A stretch of DNA of 64,000 nucleotides from Desulfocicer vacuolatum DSM 3385 (GTDB lineage: Bacteria; Desulfobacterota; Desulfobacteria; Desulfobacterales; Desulfobacteraceae), in assembly GCF_900176365.1 (NCBI RefSeq), contig NZ_FWXY01000005.1, forward strand, positions 186,001 to 250,000, in the 5' to 3' direction. This document shows positions 33,524 through 42,837 of the stretch, one piece after another. Every line of letters starts with the position of its first letter. Within the stretch, counting starts at the first letter, position 1. The position numbers and the translations under genes are program-made. Below the pieces are notes generated by a model, which was not told the DNA's origin, ran no database searches, and worked only from the letters and a program-made list of their open reading frames with translations.

Positions 33524-34495
33524 TTAATCATCACTATCCGTATTGTCATCTGAACTGCAAATCTTGTTTCTGCCCTTTTTTTTGGCATTGTACAGACAAT
33601 TGTCCGCCTTTCCAATTAATTGGGTGGACTCACTTCCCTTTTGGGGAACGGTGCAGGCAAGACCGATGCTCACTGTTACCAGTTCTGACACCTCGGACAA
33701 TTCATGGGGAATGGTCAGCCTTTTGATGTTATGCTGCATTCTTGATGCCACCTCCAATGCCCCGTCCAGTCCGATGTTGGTCATCACAGCAACAAACTCT
33801 TCCCCCCCGTACCTGGCTATGAAATCCCCGGGACGGAAAAGGGCATCTTTCAAAGCATGTGCCACCTTTTTTAAACAATCATCTCCGTTTTGATGGCCGT
33901 AGGTATCATTGTATAATTTAAAATAATCAATATCAATCATAGCAATGGAGATGGGGGAATGATCCCGCATGCTCCGGCGCCACTCCTTGGTAATGATGGC
34001 ATCAAAATACCTGCGGTTTGAGATACCGGTGAGACCGTCAAGGTAAGAGAGTTGCTCAAGTTTCCGGTTTTTTTCTTCAAGCTCTGCCATCAGTCGATCT
34101 TTTTCCCGGGCCAGCTGATAATGGTCCCATGCATGGTCAATGGCATGGCCAAAGGTATCTTCAATGTTTTCATCTTTTATAAGATAGGCATTGGCCCCTC
34201 CATAGATGGCTTTCACCGCAGTTTTAATTTCAAGGTTGCTGGTCAGCACAATGATGGGAACATCCTGTTTTGCATCGCGCAGCTCCTGGATAAGTTCCAA
34301 TCCATCCATTTTCGGCATGTTCATATCGGTAATGATGAGATCCACATCATTGCCTTCATAAAATATTCTTAGCCCCTCCAATCCATTTTGTGCCATTTTA
34401 ACCCGATAGCCTTTATCAGTAAGAATCTGCTCCAGCATGGCCCGGGCAAAAGGATCATCCTCCACCAGCAAAATGGTTAAATCTCGGGTAGACAT
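33524..34495 (-). CDS. response regulator diguanylate cyclase (REC-GGDEF, WspR-like)
   Basis: A 323-residue protein. The receiver domain is residues 1-125 (VEDDPFARAML, acceptor Asp in LIITDMNMPKMD, Lys in YLIKDEN); a coiled-coil linker follows; the GGDEF domain is residues 160-315. The active-site signature reads GGEEF, the active variant. The product-binding inhibitory site RPGD lies five residues before it, so cyclic-di-GMP synthesis with feedback inhibition is expected. It is downstream of cheA-type genes, matching WspR in the Wsp system, with CheA-REC as its probable phosphodonor. Confidence 0.93.
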   Translation of the reverse strand: MSTRDLTILLVEDDPFARAMLEQILTDKGYRVKMAQNGLEGLRIFYEGNDVDLIITDMNMPKMDGLELIQELRDAKQDVPIIVLTSNLEIKTAVKAIYGGANAYLIKDENIEDTFGHAIDHAWDHYQLAREKDRLMAELEEKNRKLEQLSYLDGLTGISNRRYFDAIITKEWRRSMRDHSPISIAMIDIDYFKLYNDTYGHQNGDDCLKKVAHALKDALFRPGDFIARYGGEEFVAVMTNIGLDGALEVASRMQHNIKRLTIPHELSEVSELVTVSIGLACTVPQKGSESTQLIGKADNCLYNAKKKGRNKICSSDDNTDSDD

Positions 34496-34534
34496 ATCAT
34501 ATTCCTCTTTGGTAAAATATTTTTTAATAACATT

Positions 34535-36835
34535 TCAGAGTCCCAGTAAATTTTCAATGGTTTCCAGCAGATTATTTTTATCAAAATCTCCTTTCACAAT
34601 GTAGGCATTGGCACCGGATGAAATCCCTTTTTTCATATCGCTTTGGCTGTCCCGGGCCGTGACAATGACAATGGGCGTATGGGCATGCATGTCAATGGCC
34701 CGAATTTTTTCTGTCATGGCAAAACCGTCAAGACGGGGCATATCCACATCGGAAACAATGAGATCATAGGCAAATTCCCCGGCCTTTTTAAACCCATCCA
34801 CCCCATCTATTGCAACAGTCACTTTATATCCATGGGATTCCAGAATTGATTTTTCAATTTCCCGGGTGGTGACGGCGTCATCCACCACCAGAATATGGGG
34901 GGGAAAACGTTCCGGGTCATGCTCTTTTTCCGAAGAGGCAGTGACCGGACTGTGAATTTTTTTTGCCTGTTCAACCATGTGCAGCATGTGCAACACCAGA
35001 ATAATTCCATGGCTATCAGATAAAATGGCACCGGTGACCAGGTGCAGCCCCCGCATGTGGAGCGGCAGGGGTTTTACCACCTGCTCTTCTTCGCTGAGCA
35101 GGGAATCGATAATCATTCCCAGACGATCTTCTTTCTGGCCTGAAATGAGAATTAACACAGAGGTTTCTTTCCGGATATCAACGCCATGGGAAAAAGGGGC
35201 ATGCCCCAGTACTTCCCCCATGGAAACCACAGGGACAAGTTCCCCCCGAAGGCGCAATACATCTTTTTCCTGGGCTTTAAAGATTTCATTTGCCGGAATG
35301 CTGACAATTTCTGTGACATGGCTTGCGGGAATGGCATAGCACACCGAATTCAAGGTCACAATAAACACATGGATAATGGCAATGGTTTCCGGCAACCGAA
35401 TGTGAAAAACAGTTCCCCGGCCCGGAGTGGTCTCCACAGTGATGGTGCCGTTGAGTATATTTTCAATATTCTGCCGCACCACATCCATACCCACCCCCCG
35501 ACCGGAAATATCGGTGATGATCTCCGCTGTACTCAGTCCGGGGTTAAAAATAAGTTGGGCCACCTGCAACGGTTTCATCTCTTTAAGGCTTGATTCAGTT
35601 ACAATGCCCCGGGACAGGGCTTTTTCGGCAACCTTGTCCACAAGGATGCCGCCTCCGTCATCGGCAACGCTGATACAGACGCGTCCTCCTTCAATGCCTG
35701 CACCAATAGAAATGGTACCGTGGGGGGGTTTTCCCGCCTTGAGACGCACCGCCTCGGGTTCCACCCCATGGTCAATGCAGTTTCGAACCATGTGAAGAAG
35801 GGGATCTTTGAGATGTTCTGTCATTTTTTTATCCATCTCTGTGTCACCGCCGGAAACTTCAAGGGAAACCGTTTTTTCCGAATGACGGCAAAGATCCCGG
35901 ACCACCATGTGAAGCGTGTCAAAAACAGTGGATAAAGGCACCATGCGAAGCTCCAGGGAACGCTCCTGCATTTGCCCCATCAAAGGGTGGAACTGTCCCA
36001 GGTATCCTTGCATTTTTCTGTCTAACTGCTTTAGTCTATCATGTAAGGAATGAAAAAATTTCTCAAAAGCATGGGAATTTTCCTCATCATGGATCTGTTC
36101 TTTTTTTTCAAAAAAAGGCTTAAAATCATCCACCGTTAAAAAGAGATCATGGAGCTGTCGGGCATGGGTTTCGGCTTTTTTGTGGGTGGAAACCACTTCC
36201 CCCATGAGATTAATCAAGGCATCCAGCTTGTTCACATCCACGCGGATGGTTTCTTCAACCGCTCCCATTGCCGTACCGGATATTTCATTTTTTTTCAAGG
36301 AATCCCGGGAGACGTTGCCATCATCTTTTTGGACATCGGTATCAGTTCTAACCACGGCACCGGTATCCGGGGAGAGGCTGTCTTCTATTTCAGAATCAAT
36401 TTTCGGGTCCGGGCAATTCTCCTGATCTTCCTGATCCACCTGATCTTCCAGTTCACCCTGGGCTGCCTGCTTGAGCAGAGCCATGATTTTTTTTGGGGGT
36501 TCTGTTTCTTCGCCCTGGGAAAGGGAGGTCATCATTTTGGAAAGGGTATCCATGCCGTCAAACAATACCGTGGAAACGGTATGGGAATAGGCAATATTTT
36601 TTTTTCTTAATCCATCCAGCACATCCTCCAGCACATGGGCCATTTCACTGATATGAATTAATTTCATCATTCTGGATGACCCCTTAATGGTGTGCGCGGC
36701 CCGGAACACTGCATCCACCAAAGAGGAATCCGATGGATTTTCAACCAGAGAAACCAATCCCCGGTTCATTGCACGCAGGTGGTCATTGGCATCTTCTATG
36801 AATCGGGGAATGAACTTGGATCTGTCAAACGCCAT
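34535..36835 (-). CDS. CheA-type hybrid histidine kinase with receiver (WspE-like)
   Basis: A 766-residue kinase. Order: Hpt domain with the phospho-histidine in FRAAHTIKGSSRMM, an acidic linker (residues about 130-190), dimerisation helices, HATPase with HMVRNCIDHGVEPEAV and DDGGGI, a CheW-like domain, and a C-terminal receiver with acceptor Asp in LIVSDVDMPRLDGF. No separate P2 domain is evident. ATG at 36835 is 14 bases after the cheR stop codon; an upstream GTG would overlap cheR. A CheA with its own receiver beside REC-GGDEF and CheR-TPR genes is the Wsp arrangement. Confidence 0.93.
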   Translation of the reverse strand: MAFDRSKFIPRFIEDANDHLRAMNRGLVSLVENPSDSSLVDAVFRAAHTIKGSSRMMKLIHISEMAHVLEDVLDGLRKKNIAYSHTVSTVLFDGMDTLSKMMTSLSQGEETEPPKKIMALLKQAAQGELEDQVDQEDQENCPDPKIDSEIEDSLSPDTGAVVRTDTDVQKDDGNVSRDSLKKNEISGTAMGAVEETIRVDVNKLDALINLMGEVVSTHKKAETHARQLHDLFLTVDDFKPFFEKKEQIHDEENSHAFEKFFHSLHDRLKQLDRKMQGYLGQFHPLMGQMQERSLELRMVPLSTVFDTLHMVVRDLCRHSEKTVSLEVSGGDTEMDKKMTEHLKDPLLHMVRNCIDHGVEPEAVRLKAGKPPHGTISIGAGIEGGRVCISVADDGGGILVDKVAEKALSRGIVTESSLKEMKPLQVAQLIFNPGLSTAEIITDISGRGVGMDVVRQNIENILNGTITVETTPGRGTVFHIRLPETIAIIHVFIVTLNSVCYAIPASHVTEIVSIPANEIFKAQEKDVLRLRGELVPVVSMGEVLGHAPFSHGVDIRKETSVLILISGQKEDRLGMIIDSLLSEEEQVVKPLPLHMRGLHLVTGAILSDSHGIILVLHMLHMVEQAKKIHSPVTASSEKEHDPERFPPHILVVDDAVTTREIEKSILESHGYKVTVAIDGVDGFKKAGEFAYDLIVSDVDMPRLDGFAMTEKIRAIDMHAHTPIVIVTARDSQSDMKKGISSGANAYIVKGDFDKNNLLETIENLLGL

Positions 36836-36849
36836 GGTGAAGTCCAGTG

Positions 36850-38433
36850 TTAAGTGGTTAAAAGAGCGTGCTGTCGGCACAATTCAAGTATCTGTTTCCT
36901 GGAAAAAGAAAGGGGAAAATAGTCAAGCCCGTGGTGGACAAGGTTCTGTTTTTCCAGGAGTCTGACCACAATCGTGGCCTGGCGGGAGGCTTCTTTTTCT
37001 CTTCCCAGGTTCCGGAACGCTTGAAACATTAAAAAATGAGCCAGCCAGTTATCCGGCTGAATGTAGGTGGTTTCACGCAATCGGCTCAAACTTTTCAAGG
37101 GATTGTTTTCCATTCCTTCAATCATCCCCAAAAGCAGATAGGCAGGAGAATAAATGATATTTTGACCAATCAGATGGCGGCAAAGTTTTTTGGCCCCGTC
37201 ACCATCACCCTGTTGCATGAGAATTCCTGCCCTTAAGATGAAAATTTTTTCCATGAAATCATCCCGGGTATCCTCTTTTGTTTCCACAATTGTGGAAAGT
37301 AGAGATAAGGCAGCATCAAATTGTTTCTGCCGGGCCAGGGCCAATGCCTTTTTATAAGTCATTTCAGAGTTTTTTAGAAATTTTTCATCAATTCCTTTGG
37401 GCGGCAAATCGTCGGTTTTGCCATTTGTCTTCCCCAATGATTCATGAACGCCAAGCCTTAATTTCCCTTTCTTTCCCGTTGCAATATCAGATAAATTACC
37501 CTTATTAGAAAAATGTCCGTGGATACCGGTGGTACACCAAGGGACTCTTGGCTTTTCTCTCTTCCGGAAGCCGGGCCGGAGATGTCTTGCACTTTCAACG
37601 GGCCCCATCCCTTCATGGGAACAGGATTTATCTGATTTTTTTTGATAAACAAAACAACCGTTTATTTCCACCAGGCAAAGGGTTCCTGTATCATGGGAAA
37701 GGGTTTCTGCAGATCCCAACACAAGAAATCCTCCGGGATTTAATGCCCTTTCCAGGTGCATCAAAACCTTTGCCCGGGTGCTCTCATCAAAATAGATGGA
37801 TACATTTCGATAAAAAATAACATCCACGGTGCCGATGATTTCCGGCAGTGGCCCTTTCACCAGATTTGTACGATGGTATTCTATTTTTTCAAGGATATCA
37901 GGTCTTATGGCATACTTTTTTTTTGAAATATGCTTAAAATAAAGGGATTTTAATTCACAGGAAAGTTGTCGAAGTTTCCATTTTCCGTATATGCCGCTGC
38001 GGGCCGTCAAAAGAGCGGTATTATCAATGTCCAGCCCCATGATTCGAACCGTGGACAGAAAGGAAGATCCATGGGTCTGCTCCAGGGCCATGGCAATGGA
38101 ACAGGGCTCTTCCCCTGTGGCGCACCCGGCACTGAGAATGGAAAATCTCTTTATTTTCTTTTCATGGGCAAACATTGGAACCATGGCATGGCACAAAAGA
38201 TCAAGGTGGGCCGGTTCCCGGAAAAAATAACTTTCATTAATGGTCAACTCATCCACAAGGGCATTAAAAACAGCCTGATCCGTGCAAAGATATTTGTAAT
38301 AATCTCCCACGCTGTCCAGGTCCAATACTGCCATGTGCCGGGCAACCTTATCCTTTAAAACAGTTGTCCGATGGGCGTCAAAGGTAAGCCCTGTACGTTG
38401 ATAAATTATTTTTTCAATGGCAGAAAGGGACAT
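36850..38433 (-). CDS. CheR-type methyltransferase with C-terminal TPR region (WspC-like)
   Basis: A 527-residue protein. Residues 1-270 are a CheR methyltransferase that methylates receptor glutamates with S-adenosylmethionine: LTINESYFFREPAHLDLL and SAGCATGEEPCSIAMAL are the substrate and SAM motifs. A low-complexity linker follows, and residues from about 370 form TPR-like helices (KKALALARQKQFDAALSLLS, YSPAYLLLGMIEGMEN). CheR with TPRs corresponds to WspC. The start overlaps the cheB stop by one base, so the two are coupled. Confidence 0.92.
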   Translation of the reverse strand: MSLSAIEKIIYQRTGLTFDAHRTTVLKDKVARHMAVLDLDSVGDYYKYLCTDQAVFNALVDELTINESYFFREPAHLDLLCHAMVPMFAHEKKIKRFSILSAGCATGEEPCSIAMALEQTHGSSFLSTVRIMGLDIDNTALLTARSGIYGKWKLRQLSCELKSLYFKHISKKKYAIRPDILEKIEYHRTNLVKGPLPEIIGTVDVIFYRNVSIYFDESTRAKVLMHLERALNPGGFLVLGSAETLSHDTGTLCLVEINGCFVYQKKSDKSCSHEGMGPVESARHLRPGFRKREKPRVPWCTTGIHGHFSNKGNLSDIATGKKGKLRLGVHESLGKTNGKTDDLPPKGIDEKFLKNSEMTYKKALALARQKQFDAALSLLSTIVETKEDTRDDFMEKIFILRAGILMQQGDGDGAKKLCRHLIGQNIIYSPAYLLLGMIEGMENNPLKSLSRLRETTYIQPDNWLAHFLMFQAFRNLGREKEASRQATIVVRLLEKQNLVHHGLDYFPLSFSRKQILELCRQHALLTT

Positions 38434-39467
38434 TATTTTTTCTTGACCAACCCATTGAGGCAGGAACCGATATCATTTAAAGACATCACTTCATCAATGC
38501 ATCCGCTTTCCAGGGCCGCCTTTGGCATTCCATACACCACACAGGACGCTTCATCCTGGGCAATGGTTCTGCCCCCTGCCCGTTTAACTGCCCGGGCACC
38601 CTTTGTTCCATCATTGCCCATGCCGGTGAGCACCACGGCCACACTCTTAGGGCCATAAGTTCCGGCAACGGATTTAAATAATTTATCACAGGAAGGAGTA
38701 TAGATATCCCCTGGAGCAAAGGGAGAAATCTCAATAATACCCTTTGATGTAATTTCCATATTGCCATTGGCTGGGGAAAGATAAATAGTACCCGGTAAAA
38801 TTTTTTCCCCGGATATCCCGATTTTTACCCGGGCATGCGAGGTCTCCCGGTTCAACCATTCCATCAACCCATCATCAAATCCCCTGGCAATGTGCTGGGA
38901 CACCACCACCGGCACATCCAGGGTATGGGTAAGCCCGGCAAAAAGCCCTATCAAGGCACTGGGGCCCCCTGTGGAACTTGCAATGGCAACGATTTCCGGA
39001 AAAATCTGCCCCGACGATCCACTGTCGGGTTGTTTTATTTTATTTTCCTTTGTTGCGGCATTGCGTCTGATATGGCGAACCACTTTTACCTTGGAAAGCA
39101 GTTTAATTCTCCTGGCAAAATGATCGCTGTTAAAACTGTCCATACTCGGTTTGGGTAACAGCTCCAAAGCCCCCCGGGAGATGGCATCATAGGCGGTTCC
39201 TGCATCGTCAAGGGAGGTGAAAACCAGGATGGGCAGGGCATTGTCTCCCCCCATGATCCGCTCAATGGCCTCAAGACCGTTCATTTCAGGCATTTCAATG
39301 TCCATGGTGACAAGATCGGGCTTAAGCTCAGAAATTTTTTCCAGGGCATCCAGCCCGTTAACCGCCTCCCCCACCACATCAATATCCGGATCTGATTTCA
39401 ATAGATCCTTAAGGACCGCCCGGACAAATGTACTGTCATCCACAATCACTACCCGTACAGGTGCCAT
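38433..39467 (-). CDS. CheB-type methylesterase (WspF-like)
   Basis: A 344-residue protein. The N-terminal receiver has VIVDDSTFVRAVL and acceptor Asp in VTMDIEMPEMNG. The catalytic domain starts near residue 155 with the Ser region AIASSTGGPSAL, the His in VSQHIARGFDDGL and the Asp in LTGMGNDGTKGA. It removes methyl groups from the receptor, giving adaptation; in Wsp the equivalent protein restrains the kinase. Start ATG at 39467, 170 bases after the MCP gene. Confidence 0.94.
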   Translation of the reverse strand: MAPVRVVIVDDSTFVRAVLKDLLKSDPDIDVVGEAVNGLDALEKISELKPDLVTMDIEMPEMNGLEAIERIMGGDNALPILVFTSLDDAGTAYDAISRGALELLPKPSMDSFNSDHFARRIKLLSKVKVVRHIRRNAATKENKIKQPDSGSSGQIFPEIVAIASSTGGPSALIGLFAGLTHTLDVPVVVSQHIARGFDDGLMEWLNRETSHARVKIGISGEKILPGTIYLSPANGNMEITSKGIIEISPFAPGDIYTPSCDKLFKSVAGTYGPKSVAVVLTGMGNDGTKGARAVKRAGGRTIAQDEASCVVYGMPKAALESGCIDEVMSLNDIGSCLNGLVKKK

Positions 39468-39637
39468 GGTAATTCTCCAAAAATTAAAATTTCAAAAACC
39501 GCTTTAAGGTCTTGTAAAAGGTCCAAAATTTATTTTTCACTCCAATCCCCTGCGAATAAGCAAGGTCTAAGTCCATATATGTTGGATAAGAATTCATGGG
39601 CCCACTTTTTACAGGTCCATGAATTTTAAACAGATTT

Positions 39638-41659
39638 TTAAAGTTTAAAGTCTTTGACAAGGACTTGTAGCTGGGATGCCAGCTGATTTAAAACTTCACC
39701 GTTTTCACCAATCTGTGTGATGGCCCGGGTGGTTTGCCTGCCACTGTCATCAATCTCTTTAAGGGCCTGGACCACCTGCTCACTGGCAGTTTTCTGCTGC
39801 TGGGTGGAAAGGGTGATCTGTTGGGCCGCATCCCGGGTATCCTGGGATTTTTCAACAATATTAACAAGGGTGTCCCGGGTGTGGGAAGTAAAACTTAATC
39901 CTTCATTGATGCAGCCGGTGTTTTTCTCCGAGGCCAGCATCATGTGATCCACGGCATCTTGAATTTCAGTGATCCGTTTTTCCGTCTCCCTGGTGGAGGC
40001 TTCCACGTTTTCAGCCAGCCGTCTGATCTCCACCGCCACAACCCCGAACCGCTTACCTGCTTCACCGGCACTGGATGCCTCCAACGCCGCATTAAAGGCA
40101 ATGAGTTTGGTTTGATCTGCAATATTGTTGATAATACCCATGATTTTTGAAATTTCACGGGTTTTATTACCCAGTTCATGGACACCTTTCACTGTCTGGG
40201 TATTATCGGTGTAAATTTCCTCCATTTTATCGCCCACAAGGGAAACAGACCTTTCCCCTTCATTGGCGTGCGCAAGGGCCTCTTCTGCAATGGTGAGCAC
40301 CCGGTTTGCATGTTCTGCTATCTGCTGGGAGGATGCGGAAAATTCAGCCATGGTGGAGGTGATTTCCGTCACCGATGCCGATTGTTCCGATGCACTTGCC
40401 ACCTGGTTCTGGAGGGCAGTATTGATCTCCTGGCTGTTGGCCGTAAGACGGGTCACCACTTCAATGATTTTACCCACCATTTCCCTCACTGCCTGGATCA
40501 TGAAATTCATGGTTTTGGAAAGATGTCCCATTTCATCTGTGGAGACCACACCAATCTCATCCCTGAGATCCCCGTGGGAGAGTTTTTTTGACACCCTCAT
40601 GATTCCCGCCACAGGCTGGAGCACTGTTCTGGATAAAAAGAGAGAACAGACGCCCCCCATTACAAATAGAATCACAAACAGCATCACCACCTGAAAAACA
40701 ATAATATTACGAATTAAAGCCGATTCATAGGAGGTATCGGTCTCCAGGGTCATCACACCGACCTGCTTTGATTTATAATCTTTTATGGGAAAGGCTGCCA
40801 TGGCTTTTTTTCCATCCAGCCGTGCAATAAAACCGTTTTGTCCCTGATCAAGCAAGGAAAGAAAAGTTCCTTTGGAAGAAATTTGGTTCTGATTTCCCAT
40901 AACCTGGACATACCGATCATCCACAAGGGGATATTTTTCATTGTCCTGGAGCCGATGGGTAATGGAGAGAAAAGATTTATTCATATAAAGCCGCACCAGA
41001 TAATGATCATGGGCAAACAAGGTTTTTACCAGGGGGGCAAAATCAAACAACACCTCCACCGAGCCAAGGGGTTTACCGTTGGTGTTTACCACCGGGGAAA
41101 GGCCCCGGATCACAAAACCGCCCCGGCCAAGCTCAATGCCTTTCACCGGTTTTCCCGTGGCATTGACATCCAGCACAGTTTGTCTGAAATCAGAGATATC
41201 ATCGGACCTGTCCTCCCATTTTCCATTGAGCTTAATCTGCTGTTTTCGCCACATGCGAACCAGGCTGCGCCCGTTGGGTAGATGAAAATGAAGTTTCATT
41301 TTTCCACTGCCGGTGAGGGTCTCATATCCATCCAGGGCCTCCTTTAAATCCCGGCGTAACATCTGCCGGGCCTGCTGGGATTGGGGAGATAGGGGATCAT
41401 CAATATCACCGGAGTGGGCCAGTTCAAAGGCCTCTATCACCTGGGGTAAGCGGGAAAAAAGGGAGGATTTTTCCAATACCTGCTGGGCCGTGAATTCCAC
41501 GCTTTTTAAAAGAACTGCCATGGAATTTTCCATGGGTTTGGAAATCATCTCTGTTTTTAGCTTGTTCAACTGATTCACGGTCACCAGGCATCCCAGGGAG
41601 AACATGACAAGCATTATAATAAACGGGAGGAGGGTATTCTTCTGTTTCAAGTTCATCAT
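39638..41659 (-). CDS. methyl-accepting chemotaxis receptor (WspA-like)
   Basis: A 673-residue membrane receptor. A first helix (LLPFIIMLVMFSLGCLVTV) is followed by a periplasmic region of about 290 residues with double-Cache character. The second helix is FQVVMLFVILFVMGGVCSLF, then HAMP and the cytoplasmic signalling domain with the hairpin-tip core IADQTKLIAFNAALEASSAGEAGKRFGVVA. No C-terminal CheR-docking pentapeptide is seen. It is the only receptor in the cluster. The ligand is unknown. Confidence 0.94.
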   Translation of the reverse strand: MMNLKQKNTLLPFIIMLVMFSLGCLVTVNQLNKLKTEMISKPMENSMAVLLKSVEFTAQQVLEKSSLFSRLPQVIEAFELAHSGDIDDPLSPQSQQARQMLRRDLKEALDGYETLTGSGKMKLHFHLPNGRSLVRMWRKQQIKLNGKWEDRSDDISDFRQTVLDVNATGKPVKGIELGRGGFVIRGLSPVVNTNGKPLGSVEVLFDFAPLVKTLFAHDHYLVRLYMNKSFLSITHRLQDNEKYPLVDDRYVQVMGNQNQISSKGTFLSLLDQGQNGFIARLDGKKAMAAFPIKDYKSKQVGVMTLETDTSYESALIRNIIVFQVVMLFVILFVMGGVCSLFLSRTVLQPVAGIMRVSKKLSHGDLRDEIGVVSTDEMGHLSKTMNFMIQAVREMVGKIIEVVTRLTANSQEINTALQNQVASASEQSASVTEITSTMAEFSASSQQIAEHANRVLTIAEEALAHANEGERSVSLVGDKMEEIYTDNTQTVKGVHELGNKTREISKIMGIINNIADQTKLIAFNAALEASSAGEAGKRFGVVAVEIRRLAENVEASTRETEKRITEIQDAVDHMMLASEKNTGCINEGLSFTSHTRDTLVNIVEKSQDTRDAAQQITLSTQQQKTASEQVVQALKEIDDSGRQTTRAITQIGENGEVLNQLASQLQVLVKDFKL

Positions 41660-41799
41660 TTCACCTTATTCAAATTATGAAGGAAAAGATGCCTTCAGGG
41701 GCGACACCGTATATAACTGCCACGGCAGGCTTTATTTTGATAGTGTAGTGTATGGATTGATCTACTTCAAGAAAAATTTACAGTGTAAGGCAATAAGCG

Positions 41800-42183
41800 T
41801 CATGGAAACATGGCAAGTGGTTCCACCACCAGCATCATGCGTTTTTCCATAAGATACACTGCCCGGAAGGGGCTATCCTTGGTGAACTGATTCACCAGAA
41901 CAGGAAAAGGATTGATCTGCTCAGCGGGAACCTCGACGGGCATATCCCGGGGCGCATCAATGATCAAATGAAACGGCCCGGTGCCTGATACAATATGTAA
42001 GGCTTTGGGGGAATCATATACCACAGGGGTCTGGGGGAAATTAACTTTTTCATGGAACCACACAATGCCTGATTTTTTATTTGTCAGTGATTCCACCGGT
42101 ACCATGGCTGTGATGTGTTCCACGTCCATGGCAAAGTCAATGCCCATGATGGTAAATAAAAGCAGGGTCATCTCATTTTTCAC
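41800..42183 (-). CDS. short CheW-like protein
   Basis: A 127-residue protein. Its opening (LLLFTIMGIDFAMDVEHITAM) and its end (FRAVYLMEKRMMLVVEP) have the pattern of a CheW domain, but the protein is shorter than usual and the middle is not recognisable. Start GTG at 42183 after GGAAGG. It lies between cheW and the MCP gene, where a second CheW (WspB/WspD pair) is expected. It may be a reduced adaptor; a different small periplasm-independent sensor is also possible. Confidence 0.6.
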   Translation of the reverse strand: MKNEMTLLLFTIMGIDFAMDVEHITAMVPVESLTNKKSGIVWFHEKVNFPQTPVVYDSPKALHIVSGTGPFHLIIDAPRDMPVEVPAEQINPFPVLVNQFTKDSPFRAVYLMEKRMMLVVEPLAMFP

Positions 42184-42266
42184 AATTAAATTCCTTCCAT
42201 GCTTTGGTCAAAATAAAAATGTTACCCATCCTATATGCCATTATTATCTTTCTGGGGGGAAGCGCT

Positions 42267-42782
42267 TTATTTGATCAGTTCAGCAAATATTTTTTTCACA
42301 CTGAGCAAAACCACATAATGGTCTTTGTAGAGTTCTCCGCCGCCCAGGGCATATTTTCTGGTGGCAGCAGGCAGGGTGGATATCACCGGTTTTATCCGGC
42401 AAGGGTCAATGGAAAGCACATCTTCAACACTTTCCACCTGGATACCGGATAAGATATCCTCGCACTGCGCCAGGATAAACCGGGTAGAAGCACCAATGGG
42501 GGCATCGTCCATTTCAAGCAGGTCATGAAGGTTCACCACCGATTCAATGACGCCGCGCACATTAATAATCCCACGGATTGTCCGGGGGCATCCCGGTACC
42601 TGGGTGACCGGGGTGTGTGGTAAAATTTCCCTCACTTCGGCCCCTTTAAATGCAAAATAACGCCGGGCCATGGAAAATATGACAATTTCTATTTTTTCAT
42701 TGGAACTGTCCGAGGGATGATTTTCCACGTCTTTGTCCTGGACAGCATCCTGACGGGTTTGATCTTTTTGGATGTCACTCAT
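42267..42782 (-). CDS. cheW: CheW adaptor protein
   Basis: A 171-residue CheW with the usual beta-rich domain after a polar N-terminal tail of about 30 residues. IEIVIFSMARRYFAFKGAEV, VPGCPRTIRGIINVRGVIE and a final DHYVVLLSVKKIF fit the family. It links the receptor to the CheA-type kinase. ATG at 42782 has GAGG upstream; the longer GTG frame reads through that site. It is the first gene of the Wsp-like operon. Confidence 0.92.
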   Translation of the reverse strand: MSDIQKDQTRQDAVQDKDVENHPSDSSNEKIEIVIFSMARRYFAFKGAEVREILPHTPVTQVPGCPRTIRGIINVRGVIESVVNLHDLLEMDDAPIGASTRFILAQCEDILSGIQVESVEDVLSIDPCRIKPVISTLPAATRKYALGGGELYKDHYVVLLSVKKIFAELIK

Positions 42783-42837
42783 TTTTATCCGCCTCACACA
42801 ACTTTTATCGGGTCTGGAATCAACTATGGATTAAATT

